DNA of 64,000 bases, from contig NZ_BOMH01000049.1 of the NCBI RefSeq assembly GCF_016862095.1, forward strand, positions 1 to 64,000, written 5' to 3'. A program made the translations under genes and the position numbers. This stretch comes from Actinoplanes cyaneus (GTDB lineage: Bacteria; Actinomycetota; Actinomycetes; Mycobacteriales; Micromonosporaceae). The notes beneath the pieces are model-generated. The model had not been told where the DNA came from. It saw nothing but the letters and a program-made list of their open reading frames with translations, and made no database searches. The first letter of the stretch is position 1. The number at the start of each line of letters is the position of its first letter. Below are positions 38,756-47,392 of this stretch, one piece after another.

Positions 38756-39607
38756 TCAGACGTCGGCGAAGACCAGGCCCTCGGCGGGCAGCGACGGAAC
38801 CTCACCGCGAGCGGCGGCCCGCCGGGCGAACTCGCGAACCCCCAGCTGCTGCCGCTCGCCCAGGGAGAAGTCGAGGGCCCGGAAGTAGTTGGCCAGGGTG
38901 GCCGCGTCGAACGGCTCCCAGCGCGCTGCCGCCTCGGCCACCGCGTCCAGCTCGCCGAGGCACAGCTCCTTCGAGCGCTGGAACGCCTCGTGCACGTCCT
39001 TGACCTGGCCGGGGTGGGCTGCCGCGAAGTCTTTCCGGACCGCCCAGACGGCGAAGACCATCGGCAGGCCGGTCCATTCCCGCCAGGCATCGGCCAGGTC
39101 GATCACCTGCAGGCCGAGCGCGGGCGCCTCATACAGAGCCCGGAGCGCCGGGTCACCGATCAGCGCCGCCGCGTCGGCCTCGCGCAGCATCAGTGACAGG
39201 TCGGGCGGGCAGCGGAAGTAGGTCGGCTCCACCCCATACCGCTCGGAGAGCAGCATCTGCGCCAGCAGCACCCCGGTCCGCGAGGTCGAGCCCAGTGCCA
39301 CCGGCCGTTTGTCGAGCTCGTCGAGGGGTCGAGTGGTGACGAGGTTGACCGAGAGCACCGGCCCGTCGCTGCCGACGGCCAGGTCAGGGAGCAGAACCAG
39401 CTGGTCGGCATGCTTCAGATACTCCACCAGCGTGATCGGCCCGATGTCGAGGTCACCGGCGACGAGCGCGGCGCTGAGCCGGTCGGGCGTGTCCTTGTGC
39501 AGATCGACGTCGAGGAGCGCGCCCGAGCGCATCAGCCCCCAGTAGATCGGCAGGCAGTTGAGGAACTGAATGTGCCCGACCCGGGGCCGACTGACGCTGT
39601 CGCTCAT
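38756..39607 (-). CDS. mqnA: menaquinone biosynthesis chorismate dehydratase
   Basis: This 283-residue MqnA protein belongs to the periplasmic-binding-protein-like fold. VGHIQFLNCLPIYWGL at the N-terminus and GDLDIGPITLVEYL are family signatures, and SRTGVLLAQMLL marks the ligand site. MqnA dehydrates chorismate to 3-enolpyruvylbenzoate, the first futalosine-pathway step. The start is ATG 39607. Unlike many genomes, no mqnD follows; the downstream neighbour is the convergent aldo-keto reductase. Confidence 0.94.
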   Translation of the reverse strand: MSDSVSRPRVGHIQFLNCLPIYWGLMRSGALLDVDLHKDTPDRLSAALVAGDLDIGPITLVEYLKHADQLVLLPDLAVGSDGPVLSVNLVTTRPLDELDKRPVALGSTSRTGVLLAQMLLSERYGVEPTYFRCPPDLSLMLREADAAALIGDPALRALYEAPALGLQVIDLADAWREWTGLPMVFAVWAVRKDFAAAHPGQVKDVHEAFQRSKELCLGELDAVAEAAARWEPFDAATLANYFRALDFSLGERQQLGVREFARRAAARGEVPSLPAEGLVFADV

Positions 39608-39815
39608 GACCCGACGGTATCCCTGACCTGGGTGGGTTCGCTTCTCGGAGCAACGTCTCGTTCCTCACGTCCGCCGCGGAGCCGGCCCGGCCGGGCGCGC
39701 TGTGCGACCACGGATCGTGAGCCCCCGCTGCGGGATACGGATCTCACCGCCCCGTTCGTGGTGCCGGCCCCCGCGAGTGGATCCCGAGTTCCGGCGACAG
39801 CGCGCGTCGCGGTGT

Positions 39816-39872
39816 CCGGCTGGTCCTCATGGTCGTTATGAGGCACGAATAACGACCATGAGGACCAGCCGG
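39816..39872. terminator. perfect 24-bp inverted repeat
   Basis: Arms 39816-39839 and 39849-39872 are exact reverse complements over 24 bp, separated by a 9-base loop (gaggcacga). It lies upstream of both mqnA (minus) and helD (plus), so it is not an obvious terminator of either. It could be a cruciform, a MITE-like relic or the end of an unrecognised small transcript. Confidence 0.5.
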
Positions 39873-39980
39873 GAGAGCGAGCGCGCCGCTTCCCTGCCCA
39901 CCGGCCTCGTCGCGGACTCCAACGGGTGGGACTGTTCCCGCCGGAATGGGCCGACGGCGGGTTTTCTGCTCTGACCGTGC

Positions 39981-40105
39981 CCCGCCACGGAGGCCGCCCC
40001 GGAGGGTTTCGCGTTCTGGCCGCGCCAGCGGCCTGCGAAGCCCGCAGGGGTCCCCGCGGGAGCGACGGTCCGGACCACAGCGGAGGCAGGACATGAAGAT
40101 CTTGA
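39981..40105. repeat. dispersed repeat, copy B
   Basis: This is the counterpart of 9071-9195, about 85% identical without gaps over 110 bp. The minus-strand reading is MSCLRCGPDRRSRGDP, with an in-frame ATG at 40094 that copy A lacks (ATT there). Confidence 0.75.
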
Positions 40106-40294
40106 AGTTGATCTTTAGAACGCCGGCCGGAGGGCGATAAATCGGTGGACAGATGATGAAGGCGGCGTAGCGTGGAGGGCCGCTCGACGGCCGTGGTGAG
40201 CAAGCACCGCAGCGGACGTCCCCGCGCCGACCGGCAACCGAAACGCCGTCCGGAAACGCGAGCGCAGCCGAGATCAGCCTGCCGAGGATGCCCC

Positions 40295-42298
40295 GTGTCC
40301 ACGTTTGACATGCAAGAAGAGCTCGCTGCCGAACGATCCCACCTCACCGAGTCGCGGGCCGCGCTGAAACGGATGCGCGGCCGCGCGGAAGCGCTGTTCT
40401 CGACCGGCGACAAGGTGGCCGGCGACGCCTACACCGCGGAGCAGCTGGGCCGGCACATGGCCCGCCGGGTGAAGGAACTCGCCGACGATCCCGACACTCC
40501 GCTGTTCTTCGGGCGTCTCGACATCGAGGAGAGCGCCTACCACGTGGGTCGCCGGCACGTCACCGACGACGCCGGCGAGCCGATGGTGCTGGATTGGCGC
40601 GCGCCGCTGTCCCGCTCGTTCTACCGCGCGAGCGTCCGCGATCCGCAGGGGGTGGCGACGCGCCGCCGGTTCGGGTTCGTCAAGGGCGAGTTGACCAGTT
40701 TCGAGGATGAACACCTGGATCGCGGCGAGGAACTGGGCACCAGCAGCCGAATCCTGACCGCGGAGATCGAGCGGCCGCGCGTCGGGCCGATGCGTGACAT
40801 CGTCGCCACCATTCAGCCGGAGCAGGACGAGCTGGTCCGCGCGGAGCTGGGCGATTCGATCTGCGTGCAGGGCGCGCCGGGCACCGGGAAGACCGCTGTC
40901 GGGCTGCACCGGGCAGCGTTCCTGCTCTACCTGCATCGGGAGCGTTTGCGCAGGTCCGGGGTGTTGATCGTGGGGCCGAACACGGCATTCCTGTCCTACA
41001 TCTCCGCGGTCCTGCCGACGTTGGGTGAGGTCGAGGTCCAGCAGTCCACGCTGGACGAGCTGATCCAGCGCGCGAAGATCAAAGCGACAGACGAACCGGC
41101 GGCCGCGCTCGTCAAGAACGACGTGCGCATGGCGGAGACGCTGAAAACCCTGCTCTGGAACCGGATCGCCGAACCGGCCGAGCCGATCATGGTGTCGGAC
41201 GGCTCCTACCGCTGGCGGATCGACATCGAGCCGCTGCGCCGGATCATCGACGAGGCCCGCCGCGAGGACTTGCCGTATTCGGTCGGCCGGGAACGCGTCC
41301 GGGCCCGGGTCGTGGGCCTGCTGCAGCGCCAGTCGGAGTACCGGACCGGCAATTCGCCGGGCGAGACGTGGCTGCGCAAGATGAGCAGGATCGCCCCGGT
41401 CACGGGCTTCCTGGAGGCCTGCTGGCCGGCCGTGACCCCGGAGTCCCTGGTCGCCGAGCTGCTGACCGACCCGTCCGCGGCCGAGCTGTTGACCGAGGAG
41501 GAGCGGGAGGCGATCCGCTGGGCCAAACCGCCCAAGACCGCGAAGTCGGCCAGGTGGACGACGGGCGACCTGCTGCTGCTCGACGAGGCGGCCGGGCTGC
41601 TGGAGCGGGAGAACAGTTTCGGTCACGTGGTCGTCGACGAAGCTCAGGATCTGTCACCGATGGCGGCGCGCGCGATCGCCCGGCGCAGCGAGCACGGCTC
41701 GATCACATTGCTCGGCGATCTCGCGCAGGGCACCGCGCCGTGGGCCACCACCGACTGGCGGGAGATCCTGGCCCACCTGGGCAAACCGGACGCGTCGGTG
41801 GTGCCGTTGACCGTCGGCTTCCGCGTCCCGGAGGCCGTCGTGACGCTGGCCAACCGGCTGCTGCCGGCGCTCGGCGTCAACGTGCCGGAGGCGGTGTCCC
41901 TGCGCCGCGACGGTGATCTCGCGGTCATCCCGGTCGCCGAGCCGGACGAGCTGGACGCGCGCACGCTCGTCGAGGTCACCGCGGCGCTGGAGCACGAGGG
42001 CTCGATCGCGATCATCGCGGCGGACGCGGCGGTGGACCGGCTCCGCGGTCATCTCACGGCTGCGGGCATCGGGCACGCGACGCCCGACGACCTCGAGGCC
42101 GAGGCGCGCGTCATGGTGGTCCCGGCCACGCTGGTCAAGGGCTTGGAGTACGACCATGTGATCGTCCACGAGCCGGCCGACATCGTCGCTGCCGAGCCGC
42201 GCGGCCTGAACCGCCTCTACGTCGTGCTCACCCGAGCGGTCACCCGTCTCTCCGTCCTGCACGCGAAACCGCTTCCTGAACCGCTTAACATCGACTGA
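40295..42298 (+). CDS. helD: HelD-like superfamily 1 helicase / RNA polymerase recycling factor
   Basis: This 667-residue protein has a coiled-coil N-terminal arm (about residues 5-70), a UvrD-like ATPase core with Walker A GAPGTGKTAVG near residue 192, a ~190-residue insertion, Walker B VVVDEAQDLS near 445 and C-terminal motifs PATLVKGLEYDHVIVHEP. This is the layout of HelD proteins, which bind and free stalled RNA polymerase; class II members in actinobacteria can confer rifampicin tolerance. GTG 40295 follows GAGGA. The next gene overlaps its stop (TGATG). Confidence 0.85.
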   Translation: MSTFDMQEELAAERSHLTESRAALKRMRGRAEALFSTGDKVAGDAYTAEQLGRHMARRVKELADDPDTPLFFGRLDIEESAYHVGRRHVTDDAGEPMVLDWRAPLSRSFYRASVRDPQGVATRRRFGFVKGELTSFEDEHLDRGEELGTSSRILTAEIERPRVGPMRDIVATIQPEQDELVRAELGDSICVQGAPGTGKTAVGLHRAAFLLYLHRERLRRSGVLIVGPNTAFLSYISAVLPTLGEVEVQQSTLDELIQRAKIKATDEPAAALVKNDVRMAETLKTLLWNRIAEPAEPIMVSDGSYRWRIDIEPLRRIIDEARREDLPYSVGRERVRARVVGLLQRQSEYRTGNSPGETWLRKMSRIAPVTGFLEACWPAVTPESLVAELLTDPSAAELLTEEEREAIRWAKPPKTAKSARWTTGDLLLLDEAAGLLERENSFGHVVVDEAQDLSPMAARAIARRSEHGSITLLGDLAQGTAPWATTDWREILAHLGKPDASVVPLTVGFRVPEAVVTLANRLLPALGVNVPEAVSLRRDGDLAVIPVAEPDELDARTLVEVTAALEHEGSIAIIAADAAVDRLRGHLTAAGIGHATPDDLEAEARVMVVPATLVKGLEYDHVIVHEPADIVAAEPRGLNRLYVVLTRAVTRLSVLHAKPLPEPLNID

Positions 42299-43164
42299 TG
42301 CCCCGCATCGGAGTGATGTTCGACCGCGACCTGCCCCCTGAAGACCTGCCTGCCTTCGCCGCCGCGGTGGAGCAGGCCGGCGCCGACGACCTGTGGGTGG
42401 TCGAGGATCTCGGCTGGGCCGGCTCGATCAGTACGGCCGCGCTGGCCCTGGCCGCCACGTCCCGCATCCGGGTCGGCATCGGCATCACGCCGGTCCCGTT
42501 GCGCAGTCCAGCGCTGCTCGCGATGGAGCTGGCCATGCTGGCCCGGGTGCACCCGGGCCGGCTGGTGGCCGGGCTCGGGCACGGCGTGACGCAGTGGATG
42601 GAGCAGCTCGGCGTGAAGCCGAAGTCGCCGCTGGCCATGCTGGAGGAGACGATCGTCGCGGTGCAGGGCCTGCTCCGCGGTGAGACGGTGACGATGAACG
42701 GGCGGGAGGTGTGCATCGACGGCGTTCGCCTGGTGCATCCGCCGGCCGTTCTCCCGCCGATCGTGACCGGCGTGGTGAAGCCCCGCTCGCTGGAGCTGTC
42801 CGGCCGGGTGGCGGACGGCACGATCATCGCCGAGGGCAACGGGCCCGCGCAGCTGACGGACGCGCTCACGCACCTCCGGCGGGGTGGCGCGGGCGACGAG
42901 CACGAGTTGATCGTTTTCACGTACCTGCACGTCAACGACGACCCGGCGGACGCCGCGAAGGTCACCGGCGCGATGGTCGAGGGCCAGGCGAGCTGGCTCG
43001 GCCTGCCGCCGTCCGAGGTGTTCTCGCTGATCGGCCCACTCGGCGAACTGCCGTCCAAGGTGGATTCCCTGGTCGGGGCCGGAGCCGGGACGATCGTGCT
43101 GCGGCCGCTCGGGCCGGATCCGATCCCGCAGGTCAAGGCGGCGCTCAAGGCCCTCGGCCGCTGA
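42298..43164 (+). CDS. LLM-class flavin/F420-dependent oxidoreductase
   Basis: This 288-residue bacterial luciferase-like (betaalpha)8 monooxygenase/reductase fold shows IGVMFDRDLPPEDLPAFAAAVE at the start, GIGITPVPLRSPALLAMELAML as the cofactor-site strand, and HPGRLVAGLGHGV. In actinobacteria many such proteins use F420; the cofactor cannot be decided here. It is translationally coupled to helD by a TGATG overlap, an unusual partnership. Confidence 0.83.
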   Translation: MPRIGVMFDRDLPPEDLPAFAAAVEQAGADDLWVVEDLGWAGSISTAALALAATSRIRVGIGITPVPLRSPALLAMELAMLARVHPGRLVAGLGHGVTQWMEQLGVKPKSPLAMLEETIVAVQGLLRGETVTMNGREVCIDGVRLVHPPAVLPPIVTGVVKPRSLELSGRVADGTIIAEGNGPAQLTDALTHLRRGGAGDEHELIVFTYLHVNDDPADAAKVTGAMVEGQASWLGLPPSEVFSLIGPLGELPSKVDSLVGAGAGTIVLRPLGPDPIPQVKAALKALGR

Positions 43165-43173
43165 CCGGACCCG

Positions 43174-43209
43174 GTTATCCACAGCCTGACACCGCAGGCT
43201 GTGGATAAC
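43174..43209. terminator. hairpin with two inverted DnaA boxes between convergent genes
   Basis: GTTATCCACAGCCTG (43174-43188) and its exact complement (43195-43209) form a 15-bp stem with a 6-base loop. It separates the 3' ends of the LLM and GNAT genes and probably works as a bidirectional terminator. Each arm contains a perfect TTATCCACA DnaA box. Confidence 0.75.
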
Positions 43210-43214
43210 GGGAA

Positions 43215-43640
43215 TCACCTCAGAGGTTTGACCCAGCGGGACCATTCGTCCTGCCTGCGGTAACCATGCGCGGCCCAGATCCGGTGGGCGCGCTCGTTCC
43301 CGTCGAGCACCATGGCGTCCACGCGTGTGCCACCCAGACCGCGGAAACGCTCCTCGGCGGCCTCGATCAGCCGGGCTCCGATGCCCTGGCGGCGATGCTC
43401 GGGCGCGACCGCGAGCCGATAGAGGTGACAGCGCCAGCCATCCCACCCCGCGATGATCGTCCCGGCGATCTTCCCGTCGGTGATCGCCAGGATCAGCGCC
43501 TCCGGGTCCCTGGCGACCAGCGCGTCCACCGCGTCCGAGGTGTCCGCCGGGCGGCTGTCGTTCTCCGCCGCGCCCCGCCAGAAGGCCAGCACGCTGTCCA
43601 GTTCGGACCGCTTCGCCACTCTCAGGATCAGATCTTCCAC
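43215..43640 (-). CDS. GNAT family N-acetyltransferase
   Basis: This 141-residue acetyltransferase has the acetyl-CoA pyrophosphate loop RRQGIGARL after the YRLAVAPEH strand, and ends with MVLDGNERAHRIWAAHGYRR, the conserved motif B. The start is ATG 43640. Substrate is unknown. It converges on the LLM gene across the hairpin at 43174-43209. Confidence 0.88.
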   Translation of the reverse strand: MEDLILRVAKRSELDSVLAFWRGAAENDSRPADTSDAVDALVARDPEALILAITDGKIAGTIIAGWDGWRCHLYRLAVAPEHRRQGIGARLIEAAEERFRGLGGTRVDAMVLDGNERAHRIWAAHGYRRQDEWSRWVKPLR

Positions 43641-43733
43641 GGCGTCACCCTAGAACCGCTCAACCCCGGCTTCGACCCGTTTGATCACCCCGGATCGGCT
43701 AGAAGGCCGACAGTTCGGGCCGGGCTCGGGTGT

Positions 43734-43751
43734 CCGGATGCGACCATCCGG
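43734..43751 (+). promoter_or_regulatory. hairpin occupying the ribosome-binding position of the double-VOC gene
   Basis: CCGGATG-cgac-CATCCGG is a perfect 7-bp stem with 4-base loop ending two bases before ATG 43754. No Shine-Dalgarno sequence is visible there. It might control translation, or the true start may be GTG 43730. Confidence 0.35.
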
Positions 43752-43753
43752 CT

Positions 43754-44515
43754 ATGACGGTTCCATTGCCCGGAGTGCCCAACTGGGTGGATCTGGCCAC
43801 GTCCGATCTCGGCGATTCGACCCGGTTCTACACGAACCTGTTCGGCTGGACCGCCGACGTCTCCGGCGACGATTTCGGCGGATACACGACGTTTCTGCTG
43901 AACGGCCTGCCGGTGGCCGGCGCCGGGCCACTCTTCGGCGAGGGGCAGCCGACCGCCTGGAGCACGTACATCGCAACCGACGACGCCGACCTGGTCGCCG
44001 CCCGGGTGGAGGCGTCCGCCGGGAAGGTGCTGGTCGCGCCGTTCGACGTGATGGATCAGGGTCGGATGGCCGCATTCCTCGACCCGTCCGGCGCGCCGTT
44101 CAGCGTCTGGGAGGCCGGCATGATGCGCGGCGCCGAGATCTTCAACGTGCCCGGGGCTTTGACCTGGAGCGAGCTGAACACGCGGGACGTCGAGGGGGCA
44201 CGCCACTTCTACGCCACCGTCTTCGGCTGGACGTTCCGGGAGACCGAGGTGGGTGGCCTGCCGTACGTTCTCTGCGACAATCTGCGCCAGCCCGTCGCGG
44301 GCCTGCAGCCGATGGTCGGCGAGGGCTGGGCCGACGACGTCCCGCCGTACTGGCTGGTCTACTTCGCGGTCACCGACTGCGACATGGCCGCGCAGCACGC
44401 GTTCGCCCTCGGCGGCCGGGTGATCAGCCCGCCGACGACGATCGCCATCGGCCGTTACGCGGTTCTGGCGGATCCGCAGGGCGCCATGTTCGCGCTGCTC
44501 GCCGCGAGCCGCTGA
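43754..44515 (+). CDS. double-domain VOC family protein
   Basis: This 253-residue protein is made of two tandem VOC (glyoxalase/hydroxylase-like) domains, starting at PNWVDLATSDLGDSTRFYTN and at LTWSELNTRDVEGARHFYAT, each with the FGW turn. This arrangement is common in actinobacteria for proteins annotated as glyoxalase or hydroxylase; activity is not established. ATG 43754 matches the family start, although a hairpin takes the place of the ribosome binding site (GTG 43730 is the alternative). Confidence 0.82.
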   Translation: MTVPLPGVPNWVDLATSDLGDSTRFYTNLFGWTADVSGDDFGGYTTFLLNGLPVAGAGPLFGEGQPTAWSTYIATDDADLVAARVEASAGKVLVAPFDVMDQGRMAAFLDPSGAPFSVWEAGMMRGAEIFNVPGALTWSELNTRDVEGARHFYATVFGWTFRETEVGGLPYVLCDNLRQPVAGLQPMVGEGWADDVPPYWLVYFAVTDCDMAAQHAFALGGRVISPPTTIAIGRYAVLADPQGAMFALLAASR

Positions 44516-44619
44516 AGACCGTTCCCGCCGGCGCCGGGCCGCTTCCCCGCACGCTTGCCCATTTCCCGGTACGGCCGCGGCGCGCCTCTCCGGCGGCGAT
44601 GCGCTTGCCGTTCCCAGGG

Positions 44620-45390
44620 TCAGGAGCGGACCGCGACGACCAGCGGACCGTGTTCGCCGGGGATGACCCGCACCCGGACCCGGTAGTGCTCGGCCAGGTT
44701 CGCCTCGGTCAGCACCTCGGCCGGAGTGCCGGCCGCCACGACCCGGCCGGCCGACAGCAGGACCATGCGGTCGGCGTACTCCCCCGCGGTGGACAGGTCG
44801 TGCATGGTGGCGAGCACGGTCAGGCCCCGCGAGGCTCGCAGGTGGTCGACGAGTTCGAGAACCTCCTGCTGGTGGCCGATGTCCAGGGCGCTGGTCGGCT
44901 CGTCGAGCAGCAGGATCCGGGCGCCCTGGGCAAGCGCCCGGGCCAGGAAGACCCGTTGCCGCTCCCCACCGGAGAGCGTGTCCAGGCGGCGGCTCGCGAA
45001 CGGGACCAGGTCGAGGGCGGTCAACTCCTCCTCGACGGTGGCCAGGTCGGTGGCGGATTCGCGGCCGAGCGGCGCGATGTAGGGCGTACGCCCGAGCAGG
45101 ACGTAGTCGAAAACGGTCATCGCGGCTGGGACGACCGGGTTCTGGACGACCACGGCGACCGTCCTGGCCCGTTCCCGCCGGTGCAACTCGCCGATCGGCC
45201 GGCCGTGCAGCCGCACCGTGCCGGCGAACGGGAGCAGACCGGCCACGGCGCGCAGGGCGGTGGACTTGCCGGCGCCGTTCGGTCCGATCACGGTGAGCCA
45301 CTCGCCCCCGGCCACGTCGAGGGTGACGCGGTCGACGATGAGGGCGTTGTCCAGCCGTACCGTCAGATCGACGACCTCGACCGCCGTCAT
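44620..45390 (-). CDS. ABC importer ATP-binding protein (FecE/BtuD/HmuV class)
   Basis: This 256-residue ATPase has Walker A GPNGAGKST, signature LSGGERQR, Walker B ILLLDEPTSALD and the H-loop ATMHD. The class drives import of iron-siderophores, heme or cobalamin. ATG 45390 overlaps the permease stop by four bases; it is the last gene of the sbp-permease-ATPase operon. Confidence 0.92.
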   Translation of the reverse strand: MTAVEVVDLTVRLDNALIVDRVTLDVAGGEWLTVIGPNGAGKSTALRAVAGLLPFAGTVRLHGRPIGELHRRERARTVAVVVQNPVVPAAMTVFDYVLLGRTPYIAPLGRESATDLATVEEELTALDLVPFASRRLDTLSGGERQRVFLARALAQGARILLLDEPTSALDIGHQQEVLELVDHLRASRGLTVLATMHDLSTAGEYADRMVLLSAGRVVAAGTPAEVLTEANLAEHYRVRVRVIPGEHGPLVVAVRS

Positions 45391-46421
45391 GCCGCCGCCG
45401 ATCGTGTGGTGCGCAGCACCACGATGAAGAACGGTGCGCCGAGGAATGCCGTGACCACGCCGATCGGGATCTCCGCGGCGCCGCCGGCGACCCGGGCCAG
45501 CAGATCGGTGAGTGCCAGGAACGCCGCGCCGAAGAGCAGCGACAACGGCAGCAACGACCGGTAGCTCGGCCCGGTCAGCAGCCGCAGCGTGTGCGGGACG
45601 ATGATGCCGACGAACCCGATCAGCCCGGAGACCGAGACGGCCGCGGCGGTGCCCAGCGACGCGGCCACGATCAGCAGGTAACGGCTGCGCTGCGGGTGCA
45701 GGCCCAGGCTCGTCGCCTCCTCGTCGCCGACGGTGAGAACATCCAGCTCACGCCGCTGGGTGAGCATGATCGCGGCGGTCAGCACGGTGTACGGCAGCAC
45801 TACCAGCACGTCGTGCCAGCCGGCCGTCCCGAGGCGGCCGAGCAGCCAGGAGTACACCTCGCGCAGCGACTCGACGTGCCGTTGCAGCAGGTAGGTCTGC
45901 ACCGCGGAGAGGAACGCGGAGACCGCGACCCCGGCCAGGATCAGCGCCGACGGTGATCGATCGCGGCCACCGGCGGCGCCGAGCACCCAGGTGAGCGCGA
46001 CCGCGATCAGCGCTCCCGCGAACGCCGCCGCCGGCACGCCGATCGGCAGACCCGCCCCCGGCGGACGCAGCACGAGCACCGCGGTCACGCCGAGACCGGC
46101 CCCGGCGGCGACCCCGAGCAGGTGCGGGTCGGCCAGCGGATTACGGAACGCGCCCTGATACGCGGCGCCGGCCAGCGACAGCATCGCGCCGACCAGGAGA
46201 CCGAGCACGACCCGGGGCAGCCGCAGCTCGGTGAGGATCGCCACCTCGCGCTCGGTGAGTCCGCTGTCCAGGTGCACCCCGGGGATGAGATTCAGCAGCT
46301 CGACGGCGACACCGCCGGGCGGCAGCGACACCGAGCCGAAAGCGAGACCGGCGACGACCGCGACCAGCACGGCCACGACGCCGGCCGCCAACCAGGCCGG
46401 GCGCATCCCGGCCGGCCTCAC
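45387..46421 (-). CDS. FecCD/BtuC-family ABC importer permease
   Basis: This 344-residue permease has about nine or ten transmembrane helices and the cytoplasmic coupling motif GLIGFVGIIVPHTLRLL. The family dimerises and carries metal chelates or cobalamin across the membrane. Start overlaps the substrate-binding protein stop by four bases. There is one permease gene, so a homodimer is expected. Confidence 0.93.
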   Translation of the reverse strand: MRPAGMRPAWLAAGVVAVLVAVVAGLAFGSVSLPPGGVAVELLNLIPGVHLDSGLTEREVAILTELRLPRVVLGLLVGAMLSLAGAAYQGAFRNPLADPHLLGVAAGAGLGVTAVLVLRPPGAGLPIGVPAAAFAGALIAVALTWVLGAAGGRDRSPSALILAGVAVSAFLSAVQTYLLQRHVESLREVYSWLLGRLGTAGWHDVLVVLPYTVLTAAIMLTQRRELDVLTVGDEEATSLGLHPQRSRYLLIVAASLGTAAAVSVSGLIGFVGIIVPHTLRLLTGPSYRSLLPLSLLFGAAFLALTDLLARVAGGAAEIPIGVVTAFLGAPFFIVVLRTTRSAAA

Positions 46422-47338
46422 GAGATCTTGCTCACCGCGTCGGCCACGGACTTCACGAGATCGACGGTACGCGGACCCCAGCGCGACGCGATGTCATCGT
46501 CCAACGCGTAGACCTGCGACTTCTGCACCGCCGTGACCGAGGACCAGCCCGCCCGCGCCTTGACCGTCGCGGCGGTCTGCTGACAGCACTTGGAGTCGGC
46601 CAGGAAGACGGTGTCCGGGTTTGCCTTGACCAGCGCCTCCGCGGACAACTGCGGGTAACCGCCCTTGCTGCCGTCAGCGTCCGCGGCGTCGGCCACGTTG
46701 GTCATCCCGAACAGGTTGAAGACTCCACCGATGAACGTCTTCGAGGTCGCCGTGTAGAGCTCCGGCCCCAGCTCGTAGAAGTAGGTGAGCGGCTTGCTCC
46801 GCGCCGGCACCGACTTCACGATCTGATCGATCTCGGTCTTCATCCGGTCGCTGACCGCTGTGGCCTCGGCAGCGTGACCGGTCAGAATCCCAAGATCTCC
46901 GATTTCCCGGTACGTGTCGTCGAGCGTCACGGCGGCCGGCGACACCAACGTCGGGATCTTGAGTTTGCCCAGTTGAGCAACGATCTGGTCGGCGTCGCCG
47001 GAGAGCACCACGAGGTCGGGTTCCTTCGCGGCGATCGCCTCGGCGTTCGGCTTGAAACCGGACAGATCGGTCTTCGGCGCCTCGGCCGGGAAGTTCGACT
47101 GGTCGTCGACCGCGGTCACCTGCGGGCCGGCGCCGATCGCGAACAGCATCTCGGTGGCGGTCGGGCTCAGCGAGACGATCTTCTCCGGGCGGGTGGCGAG
47201 CGTGAGCGCACCGACCGTGACCGGGAAACTGGCCGCGGCCGAACCCGACGTGGTGGGCGACGTGCCCGGCTCGTCCGATTTGCCGCAACCGGTGAGCAGC
47301 AGGGCCGCCACCGTGGCAGCGATCAGTACACGTTTCAT
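46418..47338 (-). CDS. ABC importer substrate-binding lipoprotein (BtuF/FhuD class)
   Basis: This 306-residue lipoprotein has a signal peptide and lipobox LLTGC (Cys18 would be acylated). The fold is the two-lobe, single-helix-linker type: EKIVSLSPTATEMLFAIGAG is the diagnostic first strand, as in cobalamin and iron-chelate binders. A Cys-Cys pair (ADSKCCQQ) is a peculiarity. No cobalamin riboswitch or IdeR box was recognised upstream; only a weak 7-bp hairpin (47348-47377). The ligand is undecided. Confidence 0.88.
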   Translation of the reverse strand: MKRVLIAATVAALLLTGCGKSDEPGTSPTTSGSAAASFPVTVGALTLATRPEKIVSLSPTATEMLFAIGAGPQVTAVDDQSNFPAEAPKTDLSGFKPNAEAIAAKEPDLVVLSGDADQIVAQLGKLKIPTLVSPAAVTLDDTYREIGDLGILTGHAAEATAVSDRMKTEIDQIVKSVPARSKPLTYFYELGPELYTATSKTFIGGVFNLFGMTNVADAADADGSKGGYPQLSAEALVKANPDTVFLADSKCCQQTAATVKARAGWSSVTAVQKSQVYALDDDIASRWGPRTVDLVKSVADAVSKIS

Positions 47339-47392
47339 GACGTCCTTCTGTCGGTCGGATTGGTGCTTCGCCGACAGGGCCGCGGCGCGCGA

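Larger units (their letters stand above)
39608..40294. other. 687-bp gene-poor interval before helD
   Basis: No gene was found. It contains a perfect 24-bp inverted repeat (39816-39872) and copy B of the dispersed repeat (39981-40105), followed by the presumed helD promoter region. Arg-rich frames on the minus strand (for example 39744-40094) cross both elements and are not supported as genes. Confidence 0.6.

Noticed and set aside
43174..43209. Replication origin
   Set aside because: Two DnaA boxes in a terminator hairpin are not enough; there is no dnaA/dnaN context or AT-rich unwinding region.
43681..45564. 627-codon plus-strand frame
   Set aside because: Covers the VOC gene in another frame and the ABC ATPase antisense; no motif.
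47339..47392. Possible cobalamin riboswitch or IdeR box before the ABC importer
   Set aside because: The gap is 54 bp, too short for a cobalamin riboswitch, and no TTAGGTTAG-type sequence is present.
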